From: JABGQS01 sp963666505
GTDB taxonomy: Bacteria; Bacillota; Clostridia; Christensenellales; SZUA-584
Reading direction: 5' to 3'
Length of the DNA: 64,000 nt
Assembly (NCBI GenBank): GCA_963666505.2
Contig: CAXXXL010000001.1
Span: forward strand, 806,001-870,000
The notes under the pieces are model-generated. The model searched no databases. It was not told the DNA's origin and saw only the letters and a list, made by a program, of their open reading frames with translations. Of this stretch, positions 43,835 to 53,226 are shown piece by piece. Numbering within the stretch: position 1 is the stretch's first letter; each line of letters begins with the position of its first letter. The translations under genes were made by a program, and so were the position numbers.

Positions 43835-45346
43835 ATGTCAGAATTCGTTCTAGAAACAAAAAACATTGAAAAGCAGTTTCCTGGTGTCAAGGCCGTGGAT
43901 AAAGTTAACCTGCAGGTGAAAAAAGGTGAGATAATGGGCCTGATAGGTGAAAACGGGGCAGGTAAATCCACTATATTAAAAGTTATTAATGGCATCTATA
44001 AAGCTGATTCTTATCATGGAGACGTATTAGTTAATGGTAAAAAGGTTAAGTTTTCTTCGCCGCACGATGCACTTAAAAGCGGCATTGGTTTTGTTCCGCA
44101 GGAAATCAACGTAATGGATGATTTGACTGTTGCTGAAAATATATTTGTCGGCCATTTAAATATCAAAGATAAAGTAATCTTAAATCCTAGTACCATAAAT
44201 AAGAGGGCGGTAAGGTTACTTGAGGAAAACAAAATAGATCTAAAACCAAATGCTCATGCCCGTGTTCTGAGCATAGGACAAAAGCAGTTAATGATGATTG
44301 CACGTGCTCTTTCTTGGAAACCGAATGTTCTTATTCTAGACGAACCGACAACAGCTCTTTCACTTGAAGATGTTGAGAACCTGTTCCACATAGTTAGAGA
44401 TCTGAAAAGCAGAGGCACGAGTATAGTATTTGTGACTCACAAGCTTGAAGAGATAATGATGTTGACGGATTCGGTTACCATACTGCGAGACGGCAAAAAA
44501 ATCTCAACTTATGAAAAAGAACAATATGATAAAAACAAGATAGTTAAGGATATGGTCGGCAGAGAAATCTCAGATATGTATCCAAAGCGCAGCACGCAAA
44601 TCGGCGATGAGATATTGCGTGTAGAGAATTTAACTGTCGAACATCCTAAAATTCAGGACAGAAATTTAATAGAAAAACTTAGTTTTCATTTAAATAAAGG
44701 CGAGGTACTCGGGATTGCCGGGCTTGTCGGTTCGGGGCGTTCCGAGACTTTAAGTACGATATTTGGCCAATATAAAAAGAAAACAGGCAAAATATTTATT
44801 AATAAAGAAGAAGTGACGATTTCGGACAGCAGCGATGCGATAAAAAATGGTATAGCAATGGTAACGGAAGACAGAAAAGGCGACGGGCTGCTTATGCTTG
44901 CAAATATCAAGCATAATATAATGATATCCAACCTTCAAAAAGTTATTAAAACTTTCTATATAAATAAAAGGTTGGAGAAGAAAGTCGCCGGCGAATATAT
45001 GGAGACTTTAAAGATCAAAGCAAACAATGAACAAGTAATGGTTGTAAATCTTTCGGGAGGCAACCAGCAAAAGGTTGTGCTTGCAAAGGTGCTGAACAGC
45101 GATCCAAAAATATTATTGCTGGATGAACCTACAAAAGGAATAGATGTCGGCTCAAAGAACGAGATTTATGTGTTGATAAATGAGCTTATCAAAAAGGGCA
45201 TCTCGATTATCATGGTTTCAAGCGAGCTGCCGGAACTGATGGCAATGTGCGACCGGTTTGTGGTGCTGGCAGGCGGACGCATTACCGGTGAGATCAGCAA
45301 AGAAGACGCAACGCAAGAATCTATAATGATGAAATGCTGCTTGTAA
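43835..45346 (+). CDS. Sugar ABC transporter ATP-binding protein, two ABC domains (RbsA/MglA type)
   Basis: 503 residues from ATG 43835 (MSEFVLE); GTG 43832 is possible, with GGGAGGAG 8-11 bases upstream. The annotation-length start at 43757 lies in the intercistronic region. First ABC: Walker A GENGAGKST, a signature L-S-I-G-Q-K-Q, Walker B VLILDEPTTAL. The second ABC has G-L-V-G-S-G-R-S-E, signature LSGGNQQK and LLLDEPTKGID. The degenerate Walker A of the second half is normal in this family. It energises import with the two permeases that follow. Confidence 0.93.
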   Translation: MSEFVLETKNIEKQFPGVKAVDKVNLQVKKGEIMGLIGENGAGKSTILKVINGIYKADSYHGDVLVNGKKVKFSSPHDALKSGIGFVPQEINVMDDLTVAENIFVGHLNIKDKVILNPSTINKRAVRLLEENKIDLKPNAHARVLSIGQKQLMMIARALSWKPNVLILDEPTTALSLEDVENLFHIVRDLKSRGTSIVFVTHKLEEIMMLTDSVTILRDGKKISTYEKEQYDKNKIVKDMVGREISDMYPKRSTQIGDEILRVENLTVEHPKIQDRNLIEKLSFHLNKGEVLGIAGLVGSGRSETLSTIFGQYKKKTGKIFINKEEVTISDSSDAIKNGIAMVTEDRKGDGLLMLANIKHNIMISNLQKVIKTFYINKRLEKKVAGEYMETLKIKANNEQVMVVNLSGGNQQKVVLAKVLNSDPKILLLDEPTKGIDVGSKNEIYVLINELIKKGISIIMVSSELPELMAMCDRFVVLAGGRITGEISKEDATQESIMMKCCL

Positions 45347-45385
45347 GTCAAATAAATAGATTTGCAATGGAAGGGTGGGAAGATT

Positions 45386-46408
45386 TTGAACAAAGACAGA
45401 TACGGTGAATCCGGCATTCAAGTGAAGAACGGGGTTGGCACTTTTTTCAGACGTATAATGGCAATACACGAAGTGAGCGTGCTTATTCCGCTGCTTGTGC
45501 TCGTTGGTATAGTAACAGCAATAAATCCGGTTTTTTTAGATCCATATAACCTTGGGGCACTGGCGAGGGGATTTGCATCCTGGGGGCTGTTGGCAATAGG
45601 CGAAACGTTTATAATAATGGTTGGTGAGATAGATATTTCAGTTGGTTCCATGGTTTCGTTCGGCACGATGTTTCTCGCCTATCTTGTGGCTGTAGCCGGA
45701 TTGCCTTTGTTTTTGGCAATAATAATTGTTTTTTTACTGACTATAGGGCTGTCAATGGTCAATGGTTTCTGTATAGTCAAACTAAAAATACACGCTTTTA
45801 TAACGACAATAGCAATGCTCAACATATGTAATGGCTTGTCTAGAGTGCTGACATATGCACGCCCGATAACCATATACGGCATGGAAGGAACAGAGGGGTA
45901 TACGAACTTTGGAATGGCAGAGCCGTTTGGTCTCAACTGGATATTCTTCTTCTTTATTGCGTTTATATTTATCGGACAATTCGTTTTGCGCAAAACTTCA
46001 TACGGCAGAAAAATATATGCTACCGGAGACAATGACAATGTCGCCAGAATGGCCGGAATAAATACTGATAGAATAAAACTGTCAACGTTTTTTATCAGCG
46101 GAGTAATGGTAGGCTTGGCTTGTGTTATGCTCCTTGCTAAACAGGGCACTGCAGGCCCCAATTTCGGACAAGGTTGGGAGCTTATGATCATAGCTGCTAC
46201 GGCAATAGGAGGTATAAGCCTGACAGGCGGTTCCGGCTCAATGATAGGTACGCTGATAGGTATAATACTGTTTGCCACTATAGCAAACATACTAATATTG
46301 CTGGAAGTAAATCAGCATTTCCAAGCTGTCTTAACGGGAATAATAATGATACTGTCGGTAATAATTGACATCAGACGTAAAAACAAACTGCTTGGAAATA
46401 ATGATTAG
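45386..46408 (+). CDS. Sugar ABC transporter permease (RbsC type), first
   Basis: About 340 residues from TTG 45386, seven bases after GGGTGGGAAG; an upstream TTG at 45362 is less well placed. Some eight to ten membrane helices. The family signatures G-E-x-x-I-I-M-V-G-E-I-D-I-S-V-G-S and A-T-A-I-G-G-I-S-L-T-G-G-S-G-S are present. It pairs with the next permease as a heterodimer. Confidence 0.92.
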   Translation: MNKDRYGESGIQVKNGVGTFFRRIMAIHEVSVLIPLLVLVGIVTAINPVFLDPYNLGALARGFASWGLLAIGETFIIMVGEIDISVGSMVSFGTMFLAYLVAVAGLPLFLAIIIVFLLTIGLSMVNGFCIVKLKIHAFITTIAMLNICNGLSRVLTYARPITIYGMEGTEGYTNFGMAEPFGLNWIFFFFIAFIFIGQFVLRKTSYGRKIYATGDNDNVARMAGINTDRIKLSTFFISGVMVGLACVMLLAKQGTAGPNFGQGWELMIIAATAIGGISLTGGSGSMIGTLIGIILFATIANILILLEVNQHFQAVLTGIIMILSVIIDIRRKNKLLGNND

Positions 46409-46444
46409 CAAAATTGATTGCTACCTAAAAGGAGGAAGACTACG

Positions 46445-47497
46445 TTGACGCAGAATAATCCAAATAATTTGAAAACTAATAATCTTGATCAAAGGTCCTT
46501 TATTAGAAAAGTATTGCAGGGTAAAAACACTACAATCGTAATTGCGCTGATTGGGTTGATTGCGATTTTCACCGGTATAAACGCTCAGTTTGTCTCCCAG
46601 GCAAACGTTTTTTCGTTGATGAAAACCCTTGCCTTTTATGGAATTGTAGCAGTTGGCGAAACGCTGGTGATAATAGGCGGCGATATCGACATTTCAGTCG
46701 GTTCAACCGCAGGCTTCGGCGGAGTATTCAGTGCATTTTTAATGATGGAATTCAACTGCTTTGGAATGCTCGGAACTCCATATGAGTGGATAGGCGTGCT
46801 TCTTTGCATGCTGATAACGTTAGTTGTGTGCTCGGTTGTCGGGTTTATAAATGCAGGTCTTGTAGTAAACTTAAGGCTGCCTGGGTTCATTGCAACGATA
46901 GCGACGCTTTATTCCGTGAGGGGTGCGATTATGGTTGTCACCAACGGCAATCCGATATACCCTCTTCCGCTGTTCTTCATGGATGGAATCGGGAGGTTCA
47001 ACATTCCGCTGAGCGAGCTTGGAGGAATATCGCTGCCGTTTATATTCTTTATACTATTTGTAATTGGGTTTGAGTTTCTGCTCAGAAGGACGAGATTCGG
47101 ACGAAACATATATGCAACAGGAAGCAATATAAGCGTGGCGAAACTTGCTGGAATAAACACAAACAAAGTAAGATATATGAACTTTGTTATACTCAGCATG
47201 ATGGCGGGACTCTCCGGTATGCTGGTTGCAGCATTTACAAGACAAGGCTATCCGCCTATAGGCCAAGGGTGGGAGCTGCAGATTATAGCAGCTACTGCGA
47301 TTGGCGGTATCAGTCTGACAGGCGGCTCAGGATCAGTAGTAGGCACTCTTATAGGTGTGCTAATAATGAACGTACTTAACAACGGGCTTGTTATAATCGG
47401 TGTTAACACCTTCCTTCAGACAGTTGTGATAGGCGTAGTTATGCTTTTGGCGGTCTATCTTGATATTCTCAGGAGCAAAAGAAAAGTGCGTTCATAA
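46445..47497 (+). CDS. Sugar ABC transporter permease (RbsC type), second
   Basis: About 350 residues from TTG 46445, ten bases after AAAGGAGG; the earlier in-frame TTG at 46418 lies before that site. It has the same fold and signatures as the preceding permease (G-E-T-L-V-I-I-G-G-D-I-D-I-S-V-G-S, A-T-A-I-G-G-I-S-L-T-G-G-S-G-S), with a longer hydrophilic N-terminus. Two distinct permease genes imply a heterodimeric channel. Confidence 0.92.
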   Translation: MTQNNPNNLKTNNLDQRSFIRKVLQGKNTTIVIALIGLIAIFTGINAQFVSQANVFSLMKTLAFYGIVAVGETLVIIGGDIDISVGSTAGFGGVFSAFLMMEFNCFGMLGTPYEWIGVLLCMLITLVVCSVVGFINAGLVVNLRLPGFIATIATLYSVRGAIMVVTNGNPIYPLPLFFMDGIGRFNIPLSELGGISLPFIFFILFVIGFEFLLRRTRFGRNIYATGSNISVAKLAGINTNKVRYMNFVILSMMAGLSGMLVAAFTRQGYPPIGQGWELQIIAATAIGGISLTGGSGSVVGTLIGVLIMNVLNNGLVIIGVNTFLQTVVIGVVMLLAVYLDILRSKRKVRS

Positions 47498-47531
47498 TGA
47501 AAAACAAGTATAAACAAAAAGGAGCATGGAT

Positions 47532-48332
47532 ATGATAAAAAAACAAACAAGAAACGTTTTCATAATACTTCTTGTTGTTGTACTGATGCTTATCCCTGTT
47601 GGATGCCAAAACGAAGATGAAAAAGAAATTGAATTCAGCGATGATGTGTTTGAACAGTGCGTCAGGGACAGTCTGGAAATTTATGGAGATGAAGCAATCA
47701 CCATTGGAGAAGCAAAAACTTTGGTTACATTGGACTGTTTCTATGAACTGCCGCTGTCGCTGAGCGATTTGAAGTATTTCCCAAACATTGAAGAGCTGTT
47801 TATTTACGGTGCGAAGGTCAAGGACTTTTCAGCGGTAAGCAAGCTGTCGATGCTCAGGGATCTAACTCTTTGGCAGACGGACGTTGATGACATTTCAGCA
47901 GTTTCAGAACTGAAGAATATAACGGATTTAGGGATAATCATGACCCCGGTGTCAGATCTTACCCCCATAAAAGACATAACATCAATTACTTCTTTAACAA
48001 TTTGGGGAACTGCTGTCGAAGATTTAGGCCCGATTGCGAACCTGACAAATATCGAACATTTTACTCTGCAGTTAAACAACGTAAGAGATATTTCGGTGGT
48101 GTCAAACTTCGTTAATATGGTTGAGTTCGGAGCTACTGCGAATGCAATAGAGGATCTGTCACCTCTGCAGGAACTGCAGAAACTTGAGTTTTTGTATTTG
48201 GACGGCAATAACATAACTGATATAACACCGATATTGAATTTGGAAAACCTGAAGAAGCTGTATTTAAGAGATAACCCGATAGAGAATTATTCGCCGCTGG
48301 ATGATTTTGATTGTGAAGAGATATTAGTATAA
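47532..48332 (+). CDS. Leucine-rich-repeat lipoprotein within the sugar operon
   Basis: 266 residues from ATG 47532, eight bases after GGAG (ATG 47526 is too close). Lipobox IPVGC near residue 24. A small domain (FSDDVFEQCVRDSL) and then about seven SDS22-type repeats (DISAVSELKNITDLGI and similar) follow. It is shorter than but similar in layout to the LRR lipoprotein at 24581. It lies only 28 bases after the permease and 15 before the lactonase gene, hence it is part of the operon. A surface-exposed binding role for the polymer or cell source of the sugar is inference. Confidence 0.88.
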   Translation: MIKKQTRNVFIILLVVVLMLIPVGCQNEDEKEIEFSDDVFEQCVRDSLEIYGDEAITIGEAKTLVTLDCFYELPLSLSDLKYFPNIEELFIYGAKVKDFSAVSKLSMLRDLTLWQTDVDDISAVSELKNITDLGIIMTPVSDLTPIKDITSITSLTIWGTAVEDLGPIANLTNIEHFTLQLNNVRDISVVSNFVNMVEFGATANAIEDLSPLQELQKLEFLYLDGNNITDITPILNLENLKKLYLRDNPIENYSPLDDFDCEEILV

Positions 48333-48347
48333 AACAAGGGGGGGACC

Positions 48348-49115
48348 ATGAAACTTGCCGAAGATATTAGAAAAACACAAGTTGCCGATAATGAAATAGC
48401 AGTATTCTGGCTGGGTCAGGCGGGCTTTTTGATTAAGGACAGCGAGGGAAGAACGATAGTGATAGATCCTTACCTCTCGGACTGTTGCGAGCGTGAGTTT
48501 GGGTTCAAGAGATTATCGGCAAAGCTGATATTACCAAAAGAGCTTGATGCCGACATCATTTTTTCTACGCACGAACACCTTGACCACTTTGATATAGACT
48601 CACTGCCGGAACTCATGGCAAATAAAAAAACAAGATTTGTAGGCTCCAAACCATCATCAGAAATATACAGGCAGATGGGGCTGGACGAAACAAGGCTTAT
48701 AGAAATCGATGAAGGAAAAAGCGTAGACCTTGGTTGGGTTAAATTCACAGGCGTTTATGCAGACCACGGAGACTTGGCACCCGATGCCGTAGGTGTGCTA
48801 ATAGAGACCAGCGGTATAAGCGTATATTACACAGGCGACACTGCATACAGGCCGGAGGAAATGAAGCAGGCAATTGAAGCTAAGCCCGACATTATCATAC
48901 TGCCGATAAACGGTGCATACGGCAACCTCGATTCGGTAGAGGCTGCAAAGCTGGTTAAAGACACCGGCGCAAAGTATGCGATTCCCTGCCATTTCTGGAC
49001 TTTTGCTGTGCACGGAGGCGACCCGCAGAAGTTCGACGACGAGATGAAGGAAACTGCTCCGGATAGCCAGGCAGTATTTTTTGCGCAGGGCGAGATGAAG
49101 AAGTTCCGTAAATAA
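48348..49115 (+). CDS. Metallo-beta-lactamase-fold hydrolase, UlaG-like
   Basis: 255 residues. F-W-L-G-Q-A-G-F, D40-P, and metal site H75-E-H77-L-D79-H80 in THEHLDH are visible. Further ligands lie at D-H-G near 145 and H-F-W near 222. UlaG-type enzymes open L-ascorbate 6-phosphate lactone, and relatives act on other sugar-acid lactones. Lactone opening fits a pathway that oxidises a sugar with the adjacent dehydrogenases. Confidence 0.85.
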   Translation: MKLAEDIRKTQVADNEIAVFWLGQAGFLIKDSEGRTIVIDPYLSDCCEREFGFKRLSAKLILPKELDADIIFSTHEHLDHFDIDSLPELMANKKTRFVGSKPSSEIYRQMGLDETRLIEIDEGKSVDLGWVKFTGVYADHGDLAPDAVGVLIETSGISVYYTGDTAYRPEEMKQAIEAKPDIIILPINGAYGNLDSVEAAKLVKDTGAKYAIPCHFWTFAVHGGDPQKFDDEMKETAPDSQAVFFAQGEMKKFRK

Positions 49116-49155
49116 CGGCTAAATATTAAAATTTTAAAACAGGGAGGACGTATTT

Positions 49156-50052
49156 TTGTTATACGGGAACAAGAGCAAGCTGCCTGTCATAAGCGAGTAC
49201 AAGCCGCAAATGACAAAGGCAGAGATAGAAGAGTTTGCGTTGCAGCTGCGGCGTGATGTTATTGAGTTGACTTACTACTCCGGTACGCAGTCGAGCCACG
49301 TCGGCGGAGAGCTTTCAAGCGCCGACATCATGGCGGTGCTGTTTGCACACGTGCTGAATCTAAAGCCGGAGGAACCGCAATGGGAAGACAGGGACAGATT
49401 GATACTCTCAAAGGGGCACTGCTCTGCGCTGCAGTATTGTGCAATGGCGTGGAGAGGTTTCTTTGAGCGTGACAAGCTGTTTAATGAGTTTAACAGGGTA
49501 AACGGGTGCCTGCAGGAACACTGCAATATGGAACTTGAGGGTATAGAAGCGCCGACGGGGTCTCTTGGGATGGGGCTTTCGAACGGGTGCGGAATGGCAT
49601 GGGCGTCAAGGCTGGTGAACAAACATAAGATTCCTCCTTATTATATTTACGTTATTCTCGGGGACGGCGAGTGCACAGAAGGCCAGACCTGGGAAGGTGC
49701 GATGCTTGCTCACCAGCAACACCTTGACAACCTGATCGCAATAGTCGATTACAACAAATACATAATATCCGCTTCGACATACGAAGTCATGGACTTAGAA
49801 CCGTTCACAGACAAATGGGAGTCTTTCGGATGGCATGTTCAGAGGATAGACGGGCATGATATAGGACAGATAATTGATGCTATTGACACAGCGAAAAAAA
49901 TCGAAACTGCACCGGGAAAACCAAGGGTCATAATCGCCGATACTTTGAAGGGCAAACCCATATCCTTTATGATGAAAGATGCTATAAACTGGCACGCTGG
50001 GCATCTTGACGACGACTTGTATAAAAAGTGCATGAAGGAGCTGGGACTATGA
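49156..50052 (+). CDS. Transketolase, N-terminal (TPP-binding) subunit
   Basis: 298 residues from TTG 49156, eight bases after GGGAGG. Landmarks are SSHVGGELSSADI, L-S-K-G-H-C-S-A, G-S-L-G-M-G-L-S, and the TPP/magnesium motif GDGE-C-TEG...V-D-Y-N-K. It is half the length of a full transketolase and must pair with the gene at 50049, whose start overlaps this stop (ATGA). Two-subunit transketolases occur in several anaerobe sugar-catabolic operons. The enzyme transfers two-carbon units between sugar phosphates in the cytosol. Confidence 0.92.
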   Translation: MLYGNKSKLPVISEYKPQMTKAEIEEFALQLRRDVIELTYYSGTQSSHVGGELSSADIMAVLFAHVLNLKPEEPQWEDRDRLILSKGHCSALQYCAMAWRGFFERDKLFNEFNRVNGCLQEHCNMELEGIEAPTGSLGMGLSNGCGMAWASRLVNKHKIPPYYIYVILGDGECTEGQTWEGAMLAHQQHLDNLIAIVDYNKYIISASTYEVMDLEPFTDKWESFGWHVQRIDGHDIGQIIDAIDTAKKIETAPGKPRVIIADTLKGKPISFMMKDAINWHAGHLDDDLYKKCMKELGL

Positions 50053-51020
50053 GTGAAAAGAAAATGTACGGGGCTTCTCTTAAGGGCATGAGGGCTACGC
50101 TTGGAGAGACGCTCGTTGAGATCGGGCACAAGAATGAGAAGGCGGTCGTGATAGACTGCGAAACGGGAACTGCGACTAATATTCTTGATTTCAGGGATAC
50201 TTTTCCGGACAGGTTTGTAACGACGGGAGTAGCAGAGCAGAGCGGTATAAGCTTCGCTTTCGGCGTTGCAAGATCAGGGTTTATACCAATCGTTCCGCTT
50301 TTCAGTTCTTTCCTGACAAGAAGAGCTTGCGACCAGATATTCATTCAGGTCGGATACGCTGAAGCAAATATAAAACTTATCGGGTGTTATTCCGGGCTCA
50401 CGACGCCGAACACGGGGGCAACACATCAGTCGGTAAACGATATTGCAATAATGCGCTCTATCCCGAATATTACGGTTATCGAGACAGCAGACCCGAGTGA
50501 ATTAAAGCAGGCGCTTATTGCCATGATGGAGATTGAAGGCCCGGTTTACATACGCATGATAAGGGGGGACATCGCAGAGTATGACATACAATGCGTTCCG
50601 GATAACCATGAATTCGAGGTCGGTAAATCGAGTGTACTGAGAAGCGGCAGCGATATTACACTTATAGGTTCAGGGCTCATGGTGCCAAGGTGTCTCAAAG
50701 CTGCCGAGGTACTTAAAGAAAAGGGAATCGATGCAGAAGTGATAAACCTTACTGCTATTAAGCCGTTTGATACGCAGACGGTACTTGAATCTGTGAAGAA
50801 GACAGGCAGAGCAGTAACAGCAGAAAACCATTCTGTAATTGGCGGTGTCGGGAGCGCAGTACTGGAGGCTCTGAGCGACAAGTATCCGGTACCTATAAAA
50901 ATGGTGGGTATAATGGACAGCTTCGGCGAGTCGGGAACAATTGCAGAACTGTTTGAAAAGTACGGGCTGACGAGTGAAAGTGTTGTAAACGCAGCCTTAG
51001 GACTGGTGGAAAAGAGCTGA
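50049..51020 (+). CDS. Transketolase, C-terminal subunit
   Basis: 323 residues from ATG 50049, which overlaps the preceding stop by four bases. Pyrimidine-binding domain signatures T-G-V-A-E-Q-S-G (with the catalytic glutamate), F-L-T-R-R-A-C-D-Q, and G-L-T-T-P-N-T-G-A-T-H-Q-S are followed by the C-terminal domain (VGKSSVLRSG...). Translational coupling ensures equimolar amounts with the N-terminal subunit. Confidence 0.92.
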   Translation: MSEKKMYGASLKGMRATLGETLVEIGHKNEKAVVIDCETGTATNILDFRDTFPDRFVTTGVAEQSGISFAFGVARSGFIPIVPLFSSFLTRRACDQIFIQVGYAEANIKLIGCYSGLTTPNTGATHQSVNDIAIMRSIPNITVIETADPSELKQALIAMMEIEGPVYIRMIRGDIAEYDIQCVPDNHEFEVGKSSVLRSGSDITLIGSGLMVPRCLKAAEVLKEKGIDAEVINLTAIKPFDTQTVLESVKKTGRAVTAENHSVIGGVGSAVLEALSDKYPVPIKMVGIMDSFGESGTIAELFEKYGLTSESVVNAALGLVEKS

Positions 51021-51031
51021 AGGAGAGGCAA

Positions 51032-51433
51032 ATGTACATATACGATTCAAACGAGTTCCCCTACGTGGAATTCGGCGATGAGATAAAGCGGCAGATACGC
51101 CTCGTGTTTTCACCCGATATCGGCAATGCTAAAGGAGTTAACATCGTTACTGCGACTGTGCCTCCGGGCGGCATTTCGGAAGGGCATATACACGATGACT
51201 GCGAAGAGATAATCCATTTTAATATCGCAGGCAAAGCAGTAATGGACGGAGTCGAATACGATGTACCCCAGAACGGGTTTGTATATGCGCCGAGGGGTGT
51301 TAAGCACGAGTGTGTGAATACAAGCAAGACGCAGAATCTGCAGCTGCTGTGTATATTCACACCTGCGTTTGTTCCTTATGGGAAATATCCTGAGCTTATA
51401 GATAAAACCAAAGAGTATTTAAAGACGGAATAG
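51032..51433 (+). CDS. Cupin-domain protein
   Basis: 133 residues. The cupin metal motif G-H-I-H-D-D-C-E-E (H-x-H-x4-E) and a second motif ending G-V-K-H-E are both present. It is small and single-domain, 11 bases after the transketolase gene. Such cupins in sugar operons are isomerases, epimerases or lyase-like proteins. I cannot decide which. Confidence 0.8.
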   Translation: MYIYDSNEFPYVEFGDEIKRQIRLVFSPDIGNAKGVNIVTATVPPGGISEGHIHDDCEEIIHFNIAGKAVMDGVEYDVPQNGFVYAPRGVKHECVNTSKTQNLQLLCIFTPAFVPYGKYPELIDKTKEYLKTE

Positions 51434-51455
51434 AAAAGTATCTAAAGGAGATATT

Positions 51456-52220
51456 ATGGAAAGAGAGTTTGAAGGGCAGGTCGTAGCAGTAACCGGAGCG
51501 GGAAGCGGTATCGGCCGGGAAATGGCCAGGAAGTTTGCTTTGGCAGGCGCCAAAGTCATTGCGCTTGATATAAACAAACAGCGCTTGGACGAGCTTGCGG
51601 ACGAATTATCCGATGAAGACATAACTGTGATGCTGGTGGACATAACGGATGAGGATAATACGGCAGCCTGCTTTGCTTCGATAGCCGAGAGATACGGACA
51701 CTTAGACGTGCTTGTAAACAGCGCCGGTATCATTACTTTCGTGAAAATGGATGATCTGGATGCTGCAACGTGGGATAAGGTCGTAAACGTCAATATGCGT
51801 GGTACTTTCTTCTGCAGCCGGGAAGCGGCAAGAATAATGAAACCGCAGAAAAGCGGAGCAATCGTTAATATATCAGCAGGCGCAGCTAAAACAGGCGGCA
51901 TTAACCCGTCGCCAAGCTATATCGCATCAAAAGGCGGCATGAACAGCCTTACATTCCACTTTGCTGTTCAGCTCGCTTCATACGGCATACGTGTCAATGC
52001 AATCTGCCCGGGGCCGATAGACACGCCGATGATGGACGCACAAATGGAGCTGACGGGCGCTAAAGGCGACGGCAAAGCGACTGTAGTTGCCGCTGTCCCG
52101 CTTGGTCTGGGGTACGCTGAAGATATCGCATACGGAGCTATGTTTTTGGCATCGAAAGTTAAAGCACGTTATATCACAGGAGAGATACTCGATATAAACG
52201 GCGGACTGTTCATGGACTGA
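51456..52220 (+). CDS. Short-chain dehydrogenase/reductase
   Basis: 254 residues. Cofactor motif TGAGSGIG at 13-20, an N-S-A-G near 90, a catalytic serine in V-N-I-S-A-G, and Y155-x3-K159 in SYIASK; it ends in I-L-D-I-N-G-G. The gene sits between a cupin and the E1 pair, with GGAG eight bases upstream. It is probably a polyol or sugar-acid dehydrogenase. Confidence 0.9.
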   Translation: MEREFEGQVVAVTGAGSGIGREMARKFALAGAKVIALDINKQRLDELADELSDEDITVMLVDITDEDNTAACFASIAERYGHLDVLVNSAGIITFVKMDDLDAATWDKVVNVNMRGTFFCSREAARIMKPQKSGAIVNISAGAAKTGGINPSPSYIASKGGMNSLTFHFAVQLASYGIRVNAICPGPIDTPMMDAQMELTGAKGDGKATVVAAVPLGLGYAEDIAYGAMFLASKVKARYITGEILDINGGLFMD

Positions 52221-52239
52221 TGCTAAAGTGGAGGGGAAA

Positions 52240-53208
52240 TTGTTTAACAACGAAGAACTGATAAAAATATATGAAAAAATGATGCGGATGCGCACTTTCG
52301 AAGAAGCGACGGTACGTCTTTATAGCGAAGGGCTGGTAACAGGCTCGCTTCATCCGTATATAGGGCAGGAAGCTATAGCGGCCACGGCAGCGCAGCTGAT
52401 GAAAAAGGGCGACCTGGCAGCCAGCACGCACCGTGGCCTAGGGCACTGCGTTGCGCTGGGGCTTGACCTTAACAAACTGATGGCGGAGCTTTATGGCAAA
52501 GCAACAGGAATCTGCGGCGGCAAGGGCGGCTCTATGCACATATTCGATATAGAGAACGGGCTATTGGGCACTAACGGCATAGTTGCCGGCGGCACGAGCC
52601 TTGCTGTGGGAGCAGCGTTCACACTCAAAGAGATGAAAGAAACGGATAACGTTGTTTTCTGCTTCTTTGGGGAAGGTGCATCAAACGAGGGCGTTACTCA
52701 CGAGAGCATGAACTTAGCATCTGTTTGGGATCTTCCTGTAATATTTGTGTGCGAAAACAACATGTATCAGGTGTTTACAACATCAGAAGAAAGCTGCAGT
52801 GTGCAGGACATAGCTGTTCGTGCCAAGGGATATAACATGCCGGGAGTCACCGTGGACGGCAATGATATATTCGAAATGGGGAAAGCCTTCGAAGATGCAA
52901 TAAAGCGTGCCCGAAAGGGAGAAGGCCCGTCGTTTGTGGAGTGCAAGACGTACAGATGGACAGGGCACTGGCCGGGCGACACACATTCTTACGGCGGATA
53001 CCGCAGCGAAGAAGAAGTGGATGCATGGAAGGAAAAATGCTGTATTAACGGATTCGGGGAATACCTTGTTGAAAAGAAAATCGCAACGCAGCAGCAGCTT
53101 GAAACGATAAAGGAAAAAACCGATAAGGCAGTACAGAAATCTATAGATTTTGCAGGAGACAGCCCGGATCCGGACGTATCAGAACTGATGAACAACTTGT
53201 TTGTATAA
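52240..53208 (+). CDS. TPP-dependent 2-oxoacid/acetoin dehydrogenase E1, alpha subunit
   Basis: About 322 residues from TTG 52240 (GGAGGGG just upstream overlaps the GTG at 52228). M-R-M-R-T-F-E, GGKGGSMHIFD and the TPP motif G-E-G-A-S-N-E-G...C-E-N-N are as in AcoA/PdhA. Length fits the acetoin dehydrogenase type. The beta subunit gene follows 18 bases later. No E2 or E3 gene is nearby. Confidence 0.9.
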   Translation: MFNNEELIKIYEKMMRMRTFEEATVRLYSEGLVTGSLHPYIGQEAIAATAAQLMKKGDLAASTHRGLGHCVALGLDLNKLMAELYGKATGICGGKGGSMHIFDIENGLLGTNGIVAGGTSLAVGAAFTLKEMKETDNVVFCFFGEGASNEGVTHESMNLASVWDLPVIFVCENNMYQVFTTSEESCSVQDIAVRAKGYNMPGVTVDGNDIFEMGKAFEDAIKRARKGEGPSFVECKTYRWTGHWPGDTHSYGGYRSEEEVDAWKEKCCINGFGEYLVEKKIATQQQLETIKEKTDKAVQKSIDFAGDSPDPDVSELMNNLFV

Positions 53209-53226
53209 ATAGGAGAAAACTTACTG

